Positions 33,160-43,869 of a DNA stretch of 64,000 bases are shown here, one piece after another. How positions within the stretch are numbered: position 1 is the first letter of the stretch; each line of letters starts with the position of its first letter. Where the stretch lies: NCBI GenBank assembly GCA_025602905.1, contig JAHLKI010000050.1, forward strand, positions 1-64,000, written 5' to 3'. The notes under the pieces were generated by a model. That model had not been told where the DNA came from, searched no databases, and saw only the letters and a program-made list of their open reading frames with translations. A program made the translations under genes and the position numbers. This DNA comes from Phlyctochytrium arcticum. Lineage: Eukaryota > Chytridiomycota > Chytridiomycetes > Chytridiales > Chytridiaceae.

Positions 33160-35741
33160 AAGAAGCATTCAAATTGTACCATCCGCTACGCTTTTCCCAC
33201 ACAAAGTTGTTTTCGGTTTTCCACAACGGGGGCTTGCTGCGCAGGTTTTTGCGATTCCGACAGCTGCCAGGATGGAGCCTGCTGAACTGAACTGAAAGCG
33301 CTGCTTCCAAACCCCGGACACCCCTAGGTATAGCCAAAATGTTTCAAGTCTACTGCTGTGTATCCCGCCAGACGTCGGAATTAACTTTCTTGCACAGACC
33401 CGGAAGAATTGTGAGAATGATCGACATTGTGCCACTGCAAGAAGCACTTACTGGGATCTTGGGCGATGAGGATATGGCCTTGGTGTTAGCTCTCCTGGAA
33501 GCCGAAGATGATAGCGATTCGCAACATGACATGGATACTTCTGGCAGCGACGATGAGAACGGCGACCGACAGGATGAGATACGGAGGCTTCGGCGAACTA
33601 GAAAGCCCAACCAATATCGCGGACGGGATTTGGGTGATTGGATTCTCAACCGCGACTACTTTGGCGTGGATGGCGACCAACCGTTGGAGAGTGATAAAGA
33701 CTTCCGGCGCCGCTTTCGAATCTCCAAAGAGATATTCTTGCGAATTAAAGCGGATTTGACAGTACAGTTTCGGTTTTTTCGCCAATTGCCTGATGTGGCT
33801 GGCGTCTTAGGATTCTCCACCAAGCAAAAAATGACCGCGGCCCTTCGCATGCTGGCCTATGGCACGTCTGCCGACAGCCAGCGCGACTATGTGAACATGC
33901 ATGAAAGCACTGCTTTGGTAACATTGAGAATCTTCTGTGCCGCCATTGTCGAACTCTACAAGGAGCAGTATTTGCGGGAGCCAAATGCAGCGGAATGTGA
34001 AGCAATCAGCACTTTCAACGCCGAGCGGGGGGTTCCCGGGGATGCTTGGGTCTCTTGATTGCATGCATTGGACGTGGAAGAACTGTCCCAAAGCGCACCA
34101 AGGATCTTACAAGGTTAAGGGCAAAGTCTGCACACTTATTCTTGAGGCCGTTGCGACGTATGACTTGCGCATCTGGCATGCCTTTTTTGGAGTGGCAGGC
34201 GCCAACAATGACCTGAACGTGTTGGAAAGATCGCCGCTGTTCGACAATTATATGGACGGAACTCGGCCGAAAGTTCAGTACAGGATCAATGGAGAAGATT
34301 ACGATAACGAAGGTGAACAAGTGGAACGTTCCTTGCCAGCGAGCTAAATACTCACAACGAACCTCTAGGCTACCTGTTAGTCGACGGGATTTACCCCTCT
34401 TATTCGATCGTCATGTCAACTATCTCCAATCCCGTAGGAAGAAAAAAGAAGCTGTTCGCAAAATTCCAAGAAGCAGCTCGCAAGGACGTCGAAAGGGCTT
34501 TCGGCGTTCTCCAGGCCCGCTGGGAAATTTTGGTTCGACCTGCTCGCGGATGGCACAAAGAAGATCATGGCACGATTATGGAAGCGTGTATAATACTACA
34601 CAACATGATCATTGCGGAGAGGGCGGTTCTGGACGAGGAAGTGGAGGCGATGCTTGTCCGGAACCCTATACCCCCGCGCGCTTTGACACGAGAACAGCTT
34701 ACTGAGGTACTTGTTCGTGGAGCATGGGCCAGAATCCACAATGCAGCGGGTAACGCAGTGTTCAGGACAAATTTGATCAAAGACATCTGGGAGAAGTATG
34801 GTGACGCTGAAGATGGAGATGAGGAGGTTGTAGCGTAACCGTAATATAGCGTTTTCGTAAGTTTGTTTTAGGGTGCATGATAGTGTAGATGGCACGAATT
34901 TATTATGAAAGAACTTGGAGAATTTAAAAAAAATGATAACCAAATGATGAACCGCAAGCTACTCTAACTGGACTATGCAACGTGACTAGGACTAGACAGG
35001 CTGCTAACTTCTAGACAGTTTGCAAGGTATGTTCTGCATTATAAAAATCCAAATAACGTTGCTGGGCGACCCTGGTCCTGTCATCATCTTTTCCAAAGAG
35101 TTCGGCGTGATCTTTGGCTGCCTGAGCTAGTCGGGCCAGCTTCTCATCGTAGCCTTTGGACTCGGTTTTGGCAACCATCGCCTTGTACATGTTGGTTTGG
35201 GCTTCCATCCGAGCTCTGCGGGCCTGGCGGTGCTCCTCGTCCTCCACCTCAAGGGCCGCAGCTCTCCGGTCGCGTTTGGCAGCCTTGGCCCCTTGCGGCT
35301 GGTCCTCCTTCGCTTCGAACTCATTCGGATCGGTGGAGGAGGATTTTTCAAACGTGGCCATGAATCTGGAATAATTGAAAGGTTGGATTGAATACCAATA
35401 TAAACAGACTTGAGAGACATGGTATTACTTACCGTGGGCATTTCACTAGCACCTTCCAGCAGTGAGTCAAAGTGAAGGCAGACTTGTGTTTCAGCTGATA
35501 GCCTTTCAGAGCCTCGGGAAGGATATCATCTATCAGCTTTCCCGATCCCAGCTTCTTCGTAGCAGTTTCAACGCAGCCCACAAACTTGTTGACCCTAGGA
35601 CGAATGTAGTTCCACCGGTTCGTCATGGCTTTAGCGTCCCGCTGCGGCCAGTCCGCCTCCCGTTCGTCACCGTACATGACTTTGATGCGCCCCCAAATTG
35701 CGTCAAGTGCTTGATCGTTGAAGAAGCATTCAAATTGTACC
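33160..35741. mobile_element. PIF/Harbinger-type DNA transposon (non-autonomous or decayed)
   Basis: The interval contains a DDE_4-type transposase frame (plus strand) and a convergent accessory protein gene (minus strand), the two-gene layout typical of PIF/Harbinger elements. A perfect 21-bp direct repeat (starting AAGAAGCATTC, ending TTGTACC) marks both sides at 33160-33180 and 35721-35741. The right copy lies inside the 5' part of the accessory frame. Terminal inverted repeats and a 3-bp target duplication were not found by eye, so true ends are uncertain. Confidence 0.65.
33417..34838 (+). pseudogene. Harbinger transposase (DDE_Tnp_4), frameshifted
   Basis: The frame opens at the ATG 33417, with an acidic N-terminus. 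It then has GDWILNRDYFGVD, FRRRFRISKEIFLRI, KMTAALRMLAYG and FNAERG, and shifts at a run of six G (34027-34032). The continuing frame carries the first catalytic-aspartate block GSLDCMHWTWKNCP, the GSYKVKGK and ILEAVATYDLRIWHAFFG block (second Asp region), GANNDLNVLERSPLF, and after an intron (34313-34368) YLLVDGIYPSY. The last part is KDVERAFGVLQARW with the catalytic Glu, then CIILHNMII. All family motifs are present and only the G run breaks the frame. Either the copy is recently inactivated or the run is a sequencing artefact. Function: cut-and-paste transposition. Confidence 0.85.
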
Positions 35742-35749
35742 GCGGACTA
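35011..35749 (-). CDS. PIF/Harbinger accessory protein (Myb/SANT-NAM-like), 5' incomplete
   Basis: Two visible minus-strand exons (about 35749-35433 and 35365-35011). The first encodes NDQALDAIWGRIKVMYGDE, DWPQRDAKAMTNRWNYIRPRVNKFVG and LIDDILPEALKGYQ, resembling the trihelix/Myb-like fold of Harbinger partner proteins. The second encodes a Lys/Arg/Glu-rich coiled-coil tail (AKRDRRAAALEVEDEEHRQ, KGYDEKLARLAQAAKDHA) like NAM-associated C-termini. Such partners bring transposase to the nucleus and to element ends. An in-frame TAG coinciding with an AG acceptor at 35747-35749 implies a further upstream exon, which was not found. The gene may be truncated by an insertion or deletion there. Confidence 0.65.
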
Positions 35750-36004
35750 GTTGATAATACTTAGAAAGCACCCAGAACGAAACCCCTTCTTCAAATTTTT
35801 ATGGTGTATCCGATGTCAAAGTTGTCACAGTGTGGTTACTCCACTAGCATATTCACAATAATTGACATATTACACCCAGAGTTATTTGCGTTTGACTGGG
35901 GTGGGGGGAAGAAGAGAGCTTGTTCGCGGCTTCATTGCGTGCTGAAGAATATTCTTTCGCGTTCCCTGAATGCGCGTCTGATACATGAAACGTCATTGGT
36001 AACC
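35750..36004. other. Short region between transposon and next gene
   Basis: About 250 bp, no coding signal recognised. A missing first exon of the Harbinger accessory gene might lie here. Confidence 0.3.
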
Positions 36005-38630
36005 CTACAAGTACCATTTATTCATTTCTCTACCCACCGTCAAGGCGCTCCATTGCCCGAGGGCGTTTGCGATGGACCTCACTTTTCCTCGTGTTAAGAT
36101 GGAGGGAACTTCAAGCTCCCCAACTTCCACCGCAACGAACATGCCTTGATACAAGTATACCTCGTATACGTATCCTTGGCGGCCCTTCAAATGCACGCCA
36201 ATATTTGTAGGTACCTCGTCGTCAGTGTCCGCACTCTTTTCATCTAACTTGTGGTAGGATATACAACTCAATATGACTCGAGAAAGATCTTTCTCCGCTT
36301 CTTTCGGCCGGGCCCATGGCGACTTGACCTCGAAGGATGCTACAGCCCGCTCAGACGGACAGCCCTTCAGGTGCACATGAATGTCCGGGCGTAATGCATC
36401 ATATTCAGTGGTGGAATCGCTGGATAACACTCAATTTAGTTGAAATTCTTTGTTGCGCGGAGTCAAATGTCACATACTACAAAACTGTGAGTCCCGTTGT
36501 ATCCAATAGCTCCATCAACGGCTGTATATACCTCTCTGTCCACGTGGCCTCGTTGATCTTGTTGGTCTCTTGTTGCGTAAGATTCTTGAACCTAAACACG
36601 CGTTATCAGTGGATCTTACTTGAATCTGCAATCAAGGCTTTGGAGTTATCTGATTTATTCGGATGGGTAAGCCGTCTTGTTGGGGGCATTTCTACACCTG
36701 GAACGCACAGGGCACTCTTGGGCATTTCGTAACCCTCAATGTCCAACGCATTGACAGCTTCCCACATTCAGAACAAATAATCACAGCAGTTCAGCTTACA
36801 TTCTTAGGAGGGACAATCCTTGCCTTCCCGGCCTGCTTTCGCTTGATATCGAAGTTGGCAAAAATGCGTTGGTCCCAATCCAGCAAGACCATATACATCT
36901 CGAGCAATGTTTTTTCAAGAAAGTCGCTAGATTCGTGCGTCAACGTTCGCCCCTCAAAGAAATTGCGTAGGTCATTCCATTCATTGTCGTCGAACAGTGA
37001 ATCATACGTGGAAGGGCGACATTCACGAATTAGCAAGCAGCTATGCGCCCCAAGGAATTCTTCTATCTCGTATGGTGTGATTTGTTGCATTTTCCCAGAA
37101 GGCCGCGTTGGAATGTGCGAAGTTTTGCCGCCACATCGATACCGGCAATGACTTCGCTGGTGCCTTCCGTCATCAAGCATGCGCGAAGTCGCGCCAGATG
37201 CGCGCTCGAAATTGTATCATTCACAACCGTGCTAGTAGGTGGTGTCTTCCTCACTTCGGGGCTGTGCAGTGCTGGTAACCGCATCTTTAGTCGCTTGGGC
37301 GGGGGCGTACCTGCCGAGGTCGGATGGGGATGTTTTTTTGTTGGTAAAAGCGTTATTTGCTGAGTCAAATTCTTGCTTATAGTAGCATGCTGCCTCGAGA
37401 CGTCTCCGGTAATACTTGCCAAATCTTTTTTGCGATCCCAGTAGGTATTTGAGGTCGGGTAATCCTACTGGTATTTAGCAAACTCTGCTGCCGTCTCACG
37501 CAGTTTCAAGTTTTTCCGGGACTTGTCAGTTAGCGTTGCAAGAATTTGATCCAGTATAGCCGTGATGGTGGATTCACATTGCTGGCGATTTTTGGAGGGA
37601 TACTTCTGGTCGAAAGCGTCTGGATCAATCCATCCTTGCTTCAGCGCAGAAAGAATGAATTTAGTTTTATGTCCGAGCTCTGAACAATGAAGTAGAGAAG
37701 AGGCATTGAAATAAATTAGTCGGTTGATAGTGCTAAAGGCTAATGAAGACGGGAGAGCAAAAGGCGATTCGAGGATGGTGACCCACCGCACCTACTGCAG
37801 TACCTCTACTGATGCTTCGCAGCAAAGCCGTAGAAATGAAGGAGCAAACGAAGCGGTCATTTTTTCATATGTTTTCATACGCCATACCCCCAGGCACGTC
37901 CCACGCACATCGTGAGCATAACCCGCCGGCTTTCACCGATATCCACCTCGATCTTGAAAGATGTCTCTAGTATCCCCTTCCCAGTGATGTGGTGACCCAC
38001 CGCGCCTGCTGCAATACCTCTTACTGATGCTATGCAGCAAAGCCGTAGAAATGAAGGAGCAAACGAAGCGGTCATTTGTGTTATTGTTTCCATACGCCAC
38101 ATCCTCAGGCACGTCCCAAATCCCCAGAAGCAGGTAAACCACGTCCCCTTCACCAATTGCTACATCGATAGACAAAGGCACAAATTTGGAGAGGTCACTT
38201 TGTAGTGGCGCCACAACGCTGTACTTCGGGAACATCTTGGGCATAACCCGCCAGAGCCTCATATACTCTGATAGCAAAGGAATGCTAGAGGCTGCTCTTA
38301 CACATCGTGGACCACACTTACCTTGTGCTTCGCGGTCTTTGTCCGGATCAGACATTACGTGGTCCAAACACAGTACGTTTTGCAAGCGCGAGAAGTGTCT
38401 GAAATGTACGTGGATCTGTTCTGAAGTTGCGGGAGTAGACGGATCTTAGTGAGGGAGTTATAGGCCAAAGTCCAGAACGATGATAATGTTGATGTTCCCG
38501 ATGTCCTTCAATGTTGGTGATTCGGTGAATTTGTCGGACGAGTCCAGATCCGACCCCGCGACGCGTATCACTCGCCTAAACCGGGAGACTCCCAATGTTG
38601 ATAAATATCCAACAATCATGTTTTTAAAAA
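36005..38630 (-). pseudogene. Multi-exon gene of unknown family, apparently decayed
   Basis: Minus-strand coding segments in several frames appear to belong together. From 5' they are GSDLDSSDKFTESPTLKDIG (about 38600-38500), SEQIHVHFRHFSRLQNVLCL and LSEYMRLWRVMPKMFP (38440-38110), and LKQGWIDPDAFDQKYPSKN (37640-37470). Next are a Pro/Thr-rich linker (37420-37150), YEIEEFLGAHSCLL with FLEKTLLEMYMVLLDWD (37080-36830), WEAVNALDIEGYEMP (36765-36600) and FKNLTQQETNKINEATWTE. The last frame is 36430-36005. It has RPDIHVHLKG followed by ASFEVKSPW, the order expected of a PD-(D/E)XK-like nuclease fold. Several joins need frame changes, and part of the region is duplicated. Related architectures occur in large fungal effector or selfish gene families, but the family was not identified. 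Confidence 0.4.
37779..38120. repeat. Direct duplication of about 125 bp, spaced by about 209 bp
   Basis: The block GGTGACCCACCGC through CAGGCACGTCCCA occurs at 37779-37905 and again at 37988-38113, about 90% identical. Both share the central GCAGCAAAGCCGTAGAAATG. It lies in the decayed minus-strand gene and would duplicate an exon-intron segment (NDRFVCSFISTALLH). Confidence 0.8.
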
Positions 38631-38676
38631 AATCATTCTGGTCAGTGGCTGCCCGCGACCAAATGTTCTATTATAA

Positions 38677-40417
38677 TTATGCAACCGAGGCCGTCGTGGG
38701 GTTCCCCGCCAGATGACTTGGCGAATTATGAAACAGAGACTTCCACATGTATGCTTCGGAGAGCAAAAGCTCAATGTCCTTTTCGTCCCAACATTGAGTA
38801 GGCAGCGACTGAAGAAACATCATCATGTCCTACGGTAGAAATGAGGCACGTCAGTCTCCCAGAGCGACGATTTTAAACTATTGCATCCAAACATACCTGA
38901 AACTCCATCTTCTTCAGTTGATCAGACCACTTCACCAAGAATGCGGCGCATACGTAGAGATGAAAATCCGAAAATCCATCAGTGCCTTCCGCCTGGTCAT
39001 CAACTTTAGTCCCGCCTCTGATCCTCAAATAAATACTGTTGGTACTGACCTGATACGAGTCCCACATGCGTATTGTATTCCGAAGAGAGAGCTCGCGCAT
39101 AAGCAAGCAGTTCATCCATCGGAAAGCAAATTGGATAAACTCTACTCCTTGCGCTTGGAAATGAGTATATAATCGGGCTAAAGTTGAGAGTGAGACAACC
39201 AGACAAAAACATTCATAATGATACGTTAACCATACCGTCGATGCGATTTATCAGTTCCTTCAAACGCGATATTTGCCGCTGTATGCCGGGTTGGGCATGT
39301 GTATAGTTGTCCTAATTGCCATGAAAAAGAGACTATCAGCTGTTGGTGGCCGGGACGTAAGTCTTGACATATCTTACTTGTATACCGTCCAGTAATTTCG
39401 TCAGACACCAAAAGCTATCAGCCTCCACTTCCGTCAGTGACGCATTTGATATATCGTCCACGTTTGTTGTCTCCACTTCTCCCTCTAGACACGGAAAGTC
39501 AATAAAGTTGCCACTCCTTCCAAAAAACCAAACCTATCACTTACTGACGTACGACTGTAAATACACGTGAAAGAACGGGGTCACCAAATCGTTGATTCCT
39601 TGCACATATCCACTGGCAGGATGTCTGATTGCCCAGCAATAAAGAATCCGTTCCAATGCCTGTTGATATAACTGTGAGCACGAGATGTCATGACAAGCAG
39701 AAGCGGCTACTACCTCTTGTATTCTTGAATTACGATATATTGGTATATTAGCGTGCGTCCGTTGCACATCGATATGGATTTGATGATATAAACTCTGATC
39801 CAATGCTGATTTGCCCTTACCAAAGGACTGAGATACATATTCGTCAAATTCTTTTCGTTTCCGGGTGAGCGTCGCGTCACGTCGGTCCGAGCTCGATGGC
39901 AAATATCCCTAATGATCTCACTACATTAATGGACAAGTTTGGAATCGTTGTTTGAGAGGCAGCAAATACCATCAGCAATTTCCACACGGTTGACCGAATC
40001 TCTTCAGGAACGCCCGACCAACTCAATTTCCTCAACTGCTCTATATCATCAGTAGCGTCAGTCTCGTGTCAGTACTCTTTGATGATGGCACGTCATACCC
40101 AGGTCAATAACAGGCATATCCAGCAAAGTCTTGAACTTTGTAAAGCGGATGGACATGCTATTTAATTTCGCGATATCCGCCATCATGGCCGCCTCGGCAT
40201 TCTTTGCCTTTTCTTCCGCCTCATTCTTGATGGTTGACTTGCGCGGTAAAGTACTGGCTGACTCGGTAGATTTTCGTATTATGTTCATTTCGGCGTTACG
40301 AGCTTCCTCGCGGGCCTCTGCGGCTTTCACCTCACTTTCGGTAGTGGCTTCAATTGGAAGCGCGTATCTGTGATTTTGGAAAATAATTGCATGAGCTTCG
40401 TAATCAAGACAATACAT
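38677..40417 (-). CDS. Rab GTPase-activating protein, Gyp1/TBC1D22 type
   Basis: Nine exons (40417-40099, 40040-39970, 39908-39714, 39671-39545, 39484-39378, 39311-39236, 39177-39050, 38992-38897, 38829-38677) give 423 aa. A charged, Ala-rich helical N-terminus leads to FKTLLDMPVIDLEQLRKLSWSG. The TBC domain then shows IRSTVWKLLMGYLP (arginine-finger region IR), IHIDVQRTH with its aspartate, and the YVQGINDL glutamine-finger motif. Later motifs are SFWCLTKLLDGIQDNY, QAQGVEFIQFAFRWMNCLLMREL and RMWDSY. The C-terminus FHLYVCAAFLVKW and FLQSLPTQCW is typical of Gyp1. It should stimulate GTP hydrolysis by Ypt1/Rab1-like GTPases at the Golgi. The 5' end is uncertain: extra exons may lie upstream between 40418 and 40870. 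One intron is only 42 nt (39672-39713). Confidence 0.85.
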
Positions 40418-41219
40418 TCCAATCCACCAATCCCAAAGGTAGGTCCTACCTTCCGCCTAGAATCCCTGCACCAAGTCCGATATTTAGATGTGAAACGCTA
40501 CCAGGAGTCGGGACAGCTACAGGTAAAATCCTATCCTTTCACCAAATCAAAGACAGATCAGAACGGATTCCTCCAATGTCGCATACGCGTATGGCCGCAC
40601 CTCCCCGGCAAATATGCACAATGTGTCTTCCACTGAGATCGTCCCCCGGATTCTTGTATGCCACTATGAGCGAGCGGGACGGTTAGTACTTTAATCTCAT
40701 GCGCGTGCGCCGCGAGCAGTATCGTCTCCACCTACCTTAGTTGTCTTGGGAGTTGTTTCAGCCGGTCGTCTGTTAACCAGCCGAAAGGAGGAGGAGGAGG
40801 TCAGTCTTTACAGTTTGGGAAAGCAGACGCATCACTGGCATTGGGCCCAAGATGCAGGACACCTACCGTGACTTGCCATTCAGCTCATTCAGCGGGATGT
40901 GACGCTCGCCCTATGCTTCTAGGCGCGGAGCGAGCGATCGGAAAGAGACGGAAATGTTGCGGTTGCGGCGGAATTCTTTGCGTTTGTCACCAGCGGATTT
41001 TGGCGACGCTTCTGTCGCGTCGTTGCCCTCTCGCCAGGCATAAATAAATTGATCACCGCGACGAACATCAAACACACGATCTTATTGCATGGGAATATGG
41101 GTATCATGGGGAATGGGAACCAGATGATTTTTGCCTGCACATGGGGTATTTATCTTCTAATTTGCGCTCTATGTACATGTTTGATGTGGGGAAGCAGTAG
41201 TAGATGGGATGCGTGGAGA
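40418..41219. other. Region between USP 3' end and RabGAP 5' end
   Basis: No complete gene. Splice-like signals on the minus strand (an acceptor before 40634, donors near 40437 and 40736) may mark unrecognised 5' exons of the RabGAP, but the encoded residues could not be matched. Confidence 0.3.
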
Positions 41220-43709
41220 TTATGTCGTGAAGGATTCATTAATGTAAGCCAAAAGATATGCGGTCCGGCCGCGAAGACGTTCTGAGCACTCCAGATTCGT
41301 TGTAACTTGGGTATCGTCGAATTTTGTCCAAACTTCCCGTTCTTCATTATAGACATCCGTAACGTAGTGGCCTGATCATCGTCATCGTATGTAAGCCATT
41401 AACCTAGAGAGCATGCTAGGGAGACTGCTTACCACTCAACAGTTGGGACCCAAGATGCGAAACAATGCTGGAGATGTCGTTAGAACAATCAAGCGATGGC
41501 ATAAAATCATCCTACCTGCGCAAGCTGAATCTTGGAGATGTGACCGACCCAGCTTTGTCTATTCTGCTGTTAGTCCTTGAACACCTTTGCCTCGAGATGT
41601 CATTTACCTTCGCATGTGGATGATTTATTCCCGTCGAGCGAAGTTAGAAAGGGATTTTCGTCGATTTGCGGTGTTTGGTCATTGGTATCAAGTGGTTTAA
41701 AAACCTCTCTACGATGCGTAGTCTCATGAGCGATCATAGCAATGTATAGCATGCTACTTGAAGTACCTTGAATCACGCCCGTTCACCTGCCATGGCTCTG
41801 TGTAAGAGAGTAAGAATGTTTGTCAGATCGTAAATGTACAGAGAGAGCGCGGATTGCCATACCCATGTTGAGCCGAAGTGGAACGTCAACAAGATCTTCC
41901 CGCTTCCTGATCCTACTAGTAGCAGTGTCCAGTTGAAATCGTTTCAAATGTATTATCATGACACGGGGAAGGGTTTCGATTCGTGACAAGGTCTTTGCCT
42001 TTGTGCATCCACATTTCTCACACGTTCGATCGACAAGTTCCTCCTGCAAGTTTTCACGTCAGTCGTAATGCGAGGGAAAGCGGACCAACTCGCAGTCATT
42101 ACCTTGAAAAAGTTTGCCACAAGACTGTGCAGCCCATGCCGCTGTCTGGCTCTAGGACTGGGACTGACGCCAGGATCAGTCATACCCGGTGGCCGCTCAC
42201 CAAAGTCAAGGGGCAGCGTGGAGTATGTTTCCGTTGTTGAAGACTGACTTGGACATTGTTCGCACATAAAAGTTTTCTGTAAAGAAAAAGATCAGAATGG
42301 AAAGCGATAGAGAGCTGGCGGACGTGCCCACCTTCACCGACCACATAAATGTGGAGTCAACTGGTGTGGGTGCTTTTAACGACGAGCCCAATATGCATTC
42401 CCGATTAACCTCGCTTAACAACTCGCTTAGAAACTCTTGCGCATCCTGCCGTTACATTAGATCTAGTCATGTAAGGGAAAGATCCCAAGTGGTCCAAACC
42501 TCTTGATGATCATCCGCGAATCTTGGCGCTACCGCTCCCAGTTGCTTTTTCAGTGCGTCGATACTAACAAGTTTATGCTGGTCTCGAGTACGGAAAATTT
42601 TACACAATGCCGTTATAATTGGAGGTTTTCCATTTTCACTCATCGGGAAGAGTTTTTGCATTGAGTCTAGAACAATGTCTTTACGGTCAGATGGGCGTTA
42701 CTCCTTCATTTTTTAAAGAATGGATCTCACCTTTGAATGGGCAGAAGTACAACATTTGTAAAACCGAGCCCATGTAGCACGTTTGCCCGGCATTCCTGAT
42801 CCCATCCTGCCTTACCGGGGTCGGGCTGGTCATACCAAGGCGGCCATTGTCCAATCTGGGAAACTTTCGGGGACTTTCCGGGCTGGGCAAGGACGGCAGA
42901 TTACGCTTGACGCTACCACCATAGAAGGTGTCGGGCCGCCAGGGAGAAGGGGATACGGGAGTGGGGATGGTCTTTCTTGGTGTATCAGGTTGGACGGGTG
43001 GACGCGTTGTGGGGGAGATTGTGAGTGGCTTGCGGACCAGATCTTCGAGGGGTTTTGGGAGTTGCTTTGTGCTCTATGGGCGTTTTAGGACAAAATCTTT
43101 CTTTTGAGGCAAACATTGAATTCGAACCTGTATAAATCGATTGACCTTATCTTGAATAGTATCTATTGGTAGTTTATCGAGACGGGGTGAGGGTTTGGGA
43201 CTGGTTGTGAATGTAGCGGCGACATCGTCATTGGAGACGGGCTTGGCTGCTTTTGTGATTATAAGTTTTGGGAGCTTGATGTAACATGATGCTCTAATGC
43301 TGGCATACCAGCTGCAGATTTGAGTTTTTTACAGAAATTGTAGAACTCGTCCTCGGCATTCTCCGCACTGGTGAATCTGATACAGACACGCTTTGGATCC
43401 CGTAATATCAACGTAAATGTCCCCGAGCCAGTCAATGTTTTCGTGTTGGTGCATGGGTACTCGGTCTTGGTGCGATCATGCGCAATCGTCAAGAACTTTT
43501 CATCTCCATCTGAAAATTCAATCAATCGTTAATGAGTGCATACTAATGGTATGTGCATAGGGAATACCTATTATAAAGAAGGCGGTAGCGTTTTCGATTC
43601 GTTTCTTCTTCTTAGCCCCGCTAAACTCCAGAATAACAACGCCCGAATACTCCGGACCTATCCCCTTCGGCCCAGATCCCTCGTCCTTTTCTTTTTCCTC
43701 GCTGTCCAT
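41220..43709 (-). CDS. Ubiquitin-specific protease, USP37-like with N-terminal PH domain
   Basis: About twelve exons. Confident ones are 43709-43568, 43509-43309, 43249-43146, 43073-42731, 42678-42500, 42445-42332, 42276-42201, 42149-42103 and 42043-41863, with the final exons ending at a TAA at 41220-41222. The N-terminus has GVVILEFSGAKKKKR and a PH-like strand pattern to CIRFTSAENAEDEFYNFCKKL. The catalytic domain starts GIRNAGQTCYMGSVLQML (Cys box), continues with DAQEFLSELLSEV, FMCEQCP and a CEKCGC zinc-binding knuckle (CxxC pairs), VMIIHLKRF, and the His box LLSGHYVTDVYN. It ends in FDDTQVT and AYLLAYIN. PH plus USP is the USP37/USP26/USP29 arrangement. USP37 trims ubiquitin from cell-cycle and DNA-replication proteins. 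It shares a 160-bp divergent promoter with gamma-tubulin. Confidence 0.88.
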
Positions 43710-43869
43710 TGCCTGGTCCAGTGCGGGGTGGTGGGAATATTGCGGAAATCCCACCGTCGGAGTTTTGAGGAATAGTCATGACATTCGGTTGTCCGAAAGA
43801 GCGGACGCGTTTTGAACCTTTTGGCGTTTTTGCGATTCTCTGCCAAGATCTACGCGAGAAGACGGAACA
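43710..43869. promoter_or_regulatory. Divergent promoter between USP37-like gene and gamma-tubulin
   Basis: Only 160 bp separate the two divergent start codons, so the 5' UTRs and core promoters must share this stretch. It carries CCAAACCG/CGGTTGTCC-type and AAACC motifs but no obvious TATA box. Co-regulation in the cell cycle is an inference from arrangement. Confidence 0.6.
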
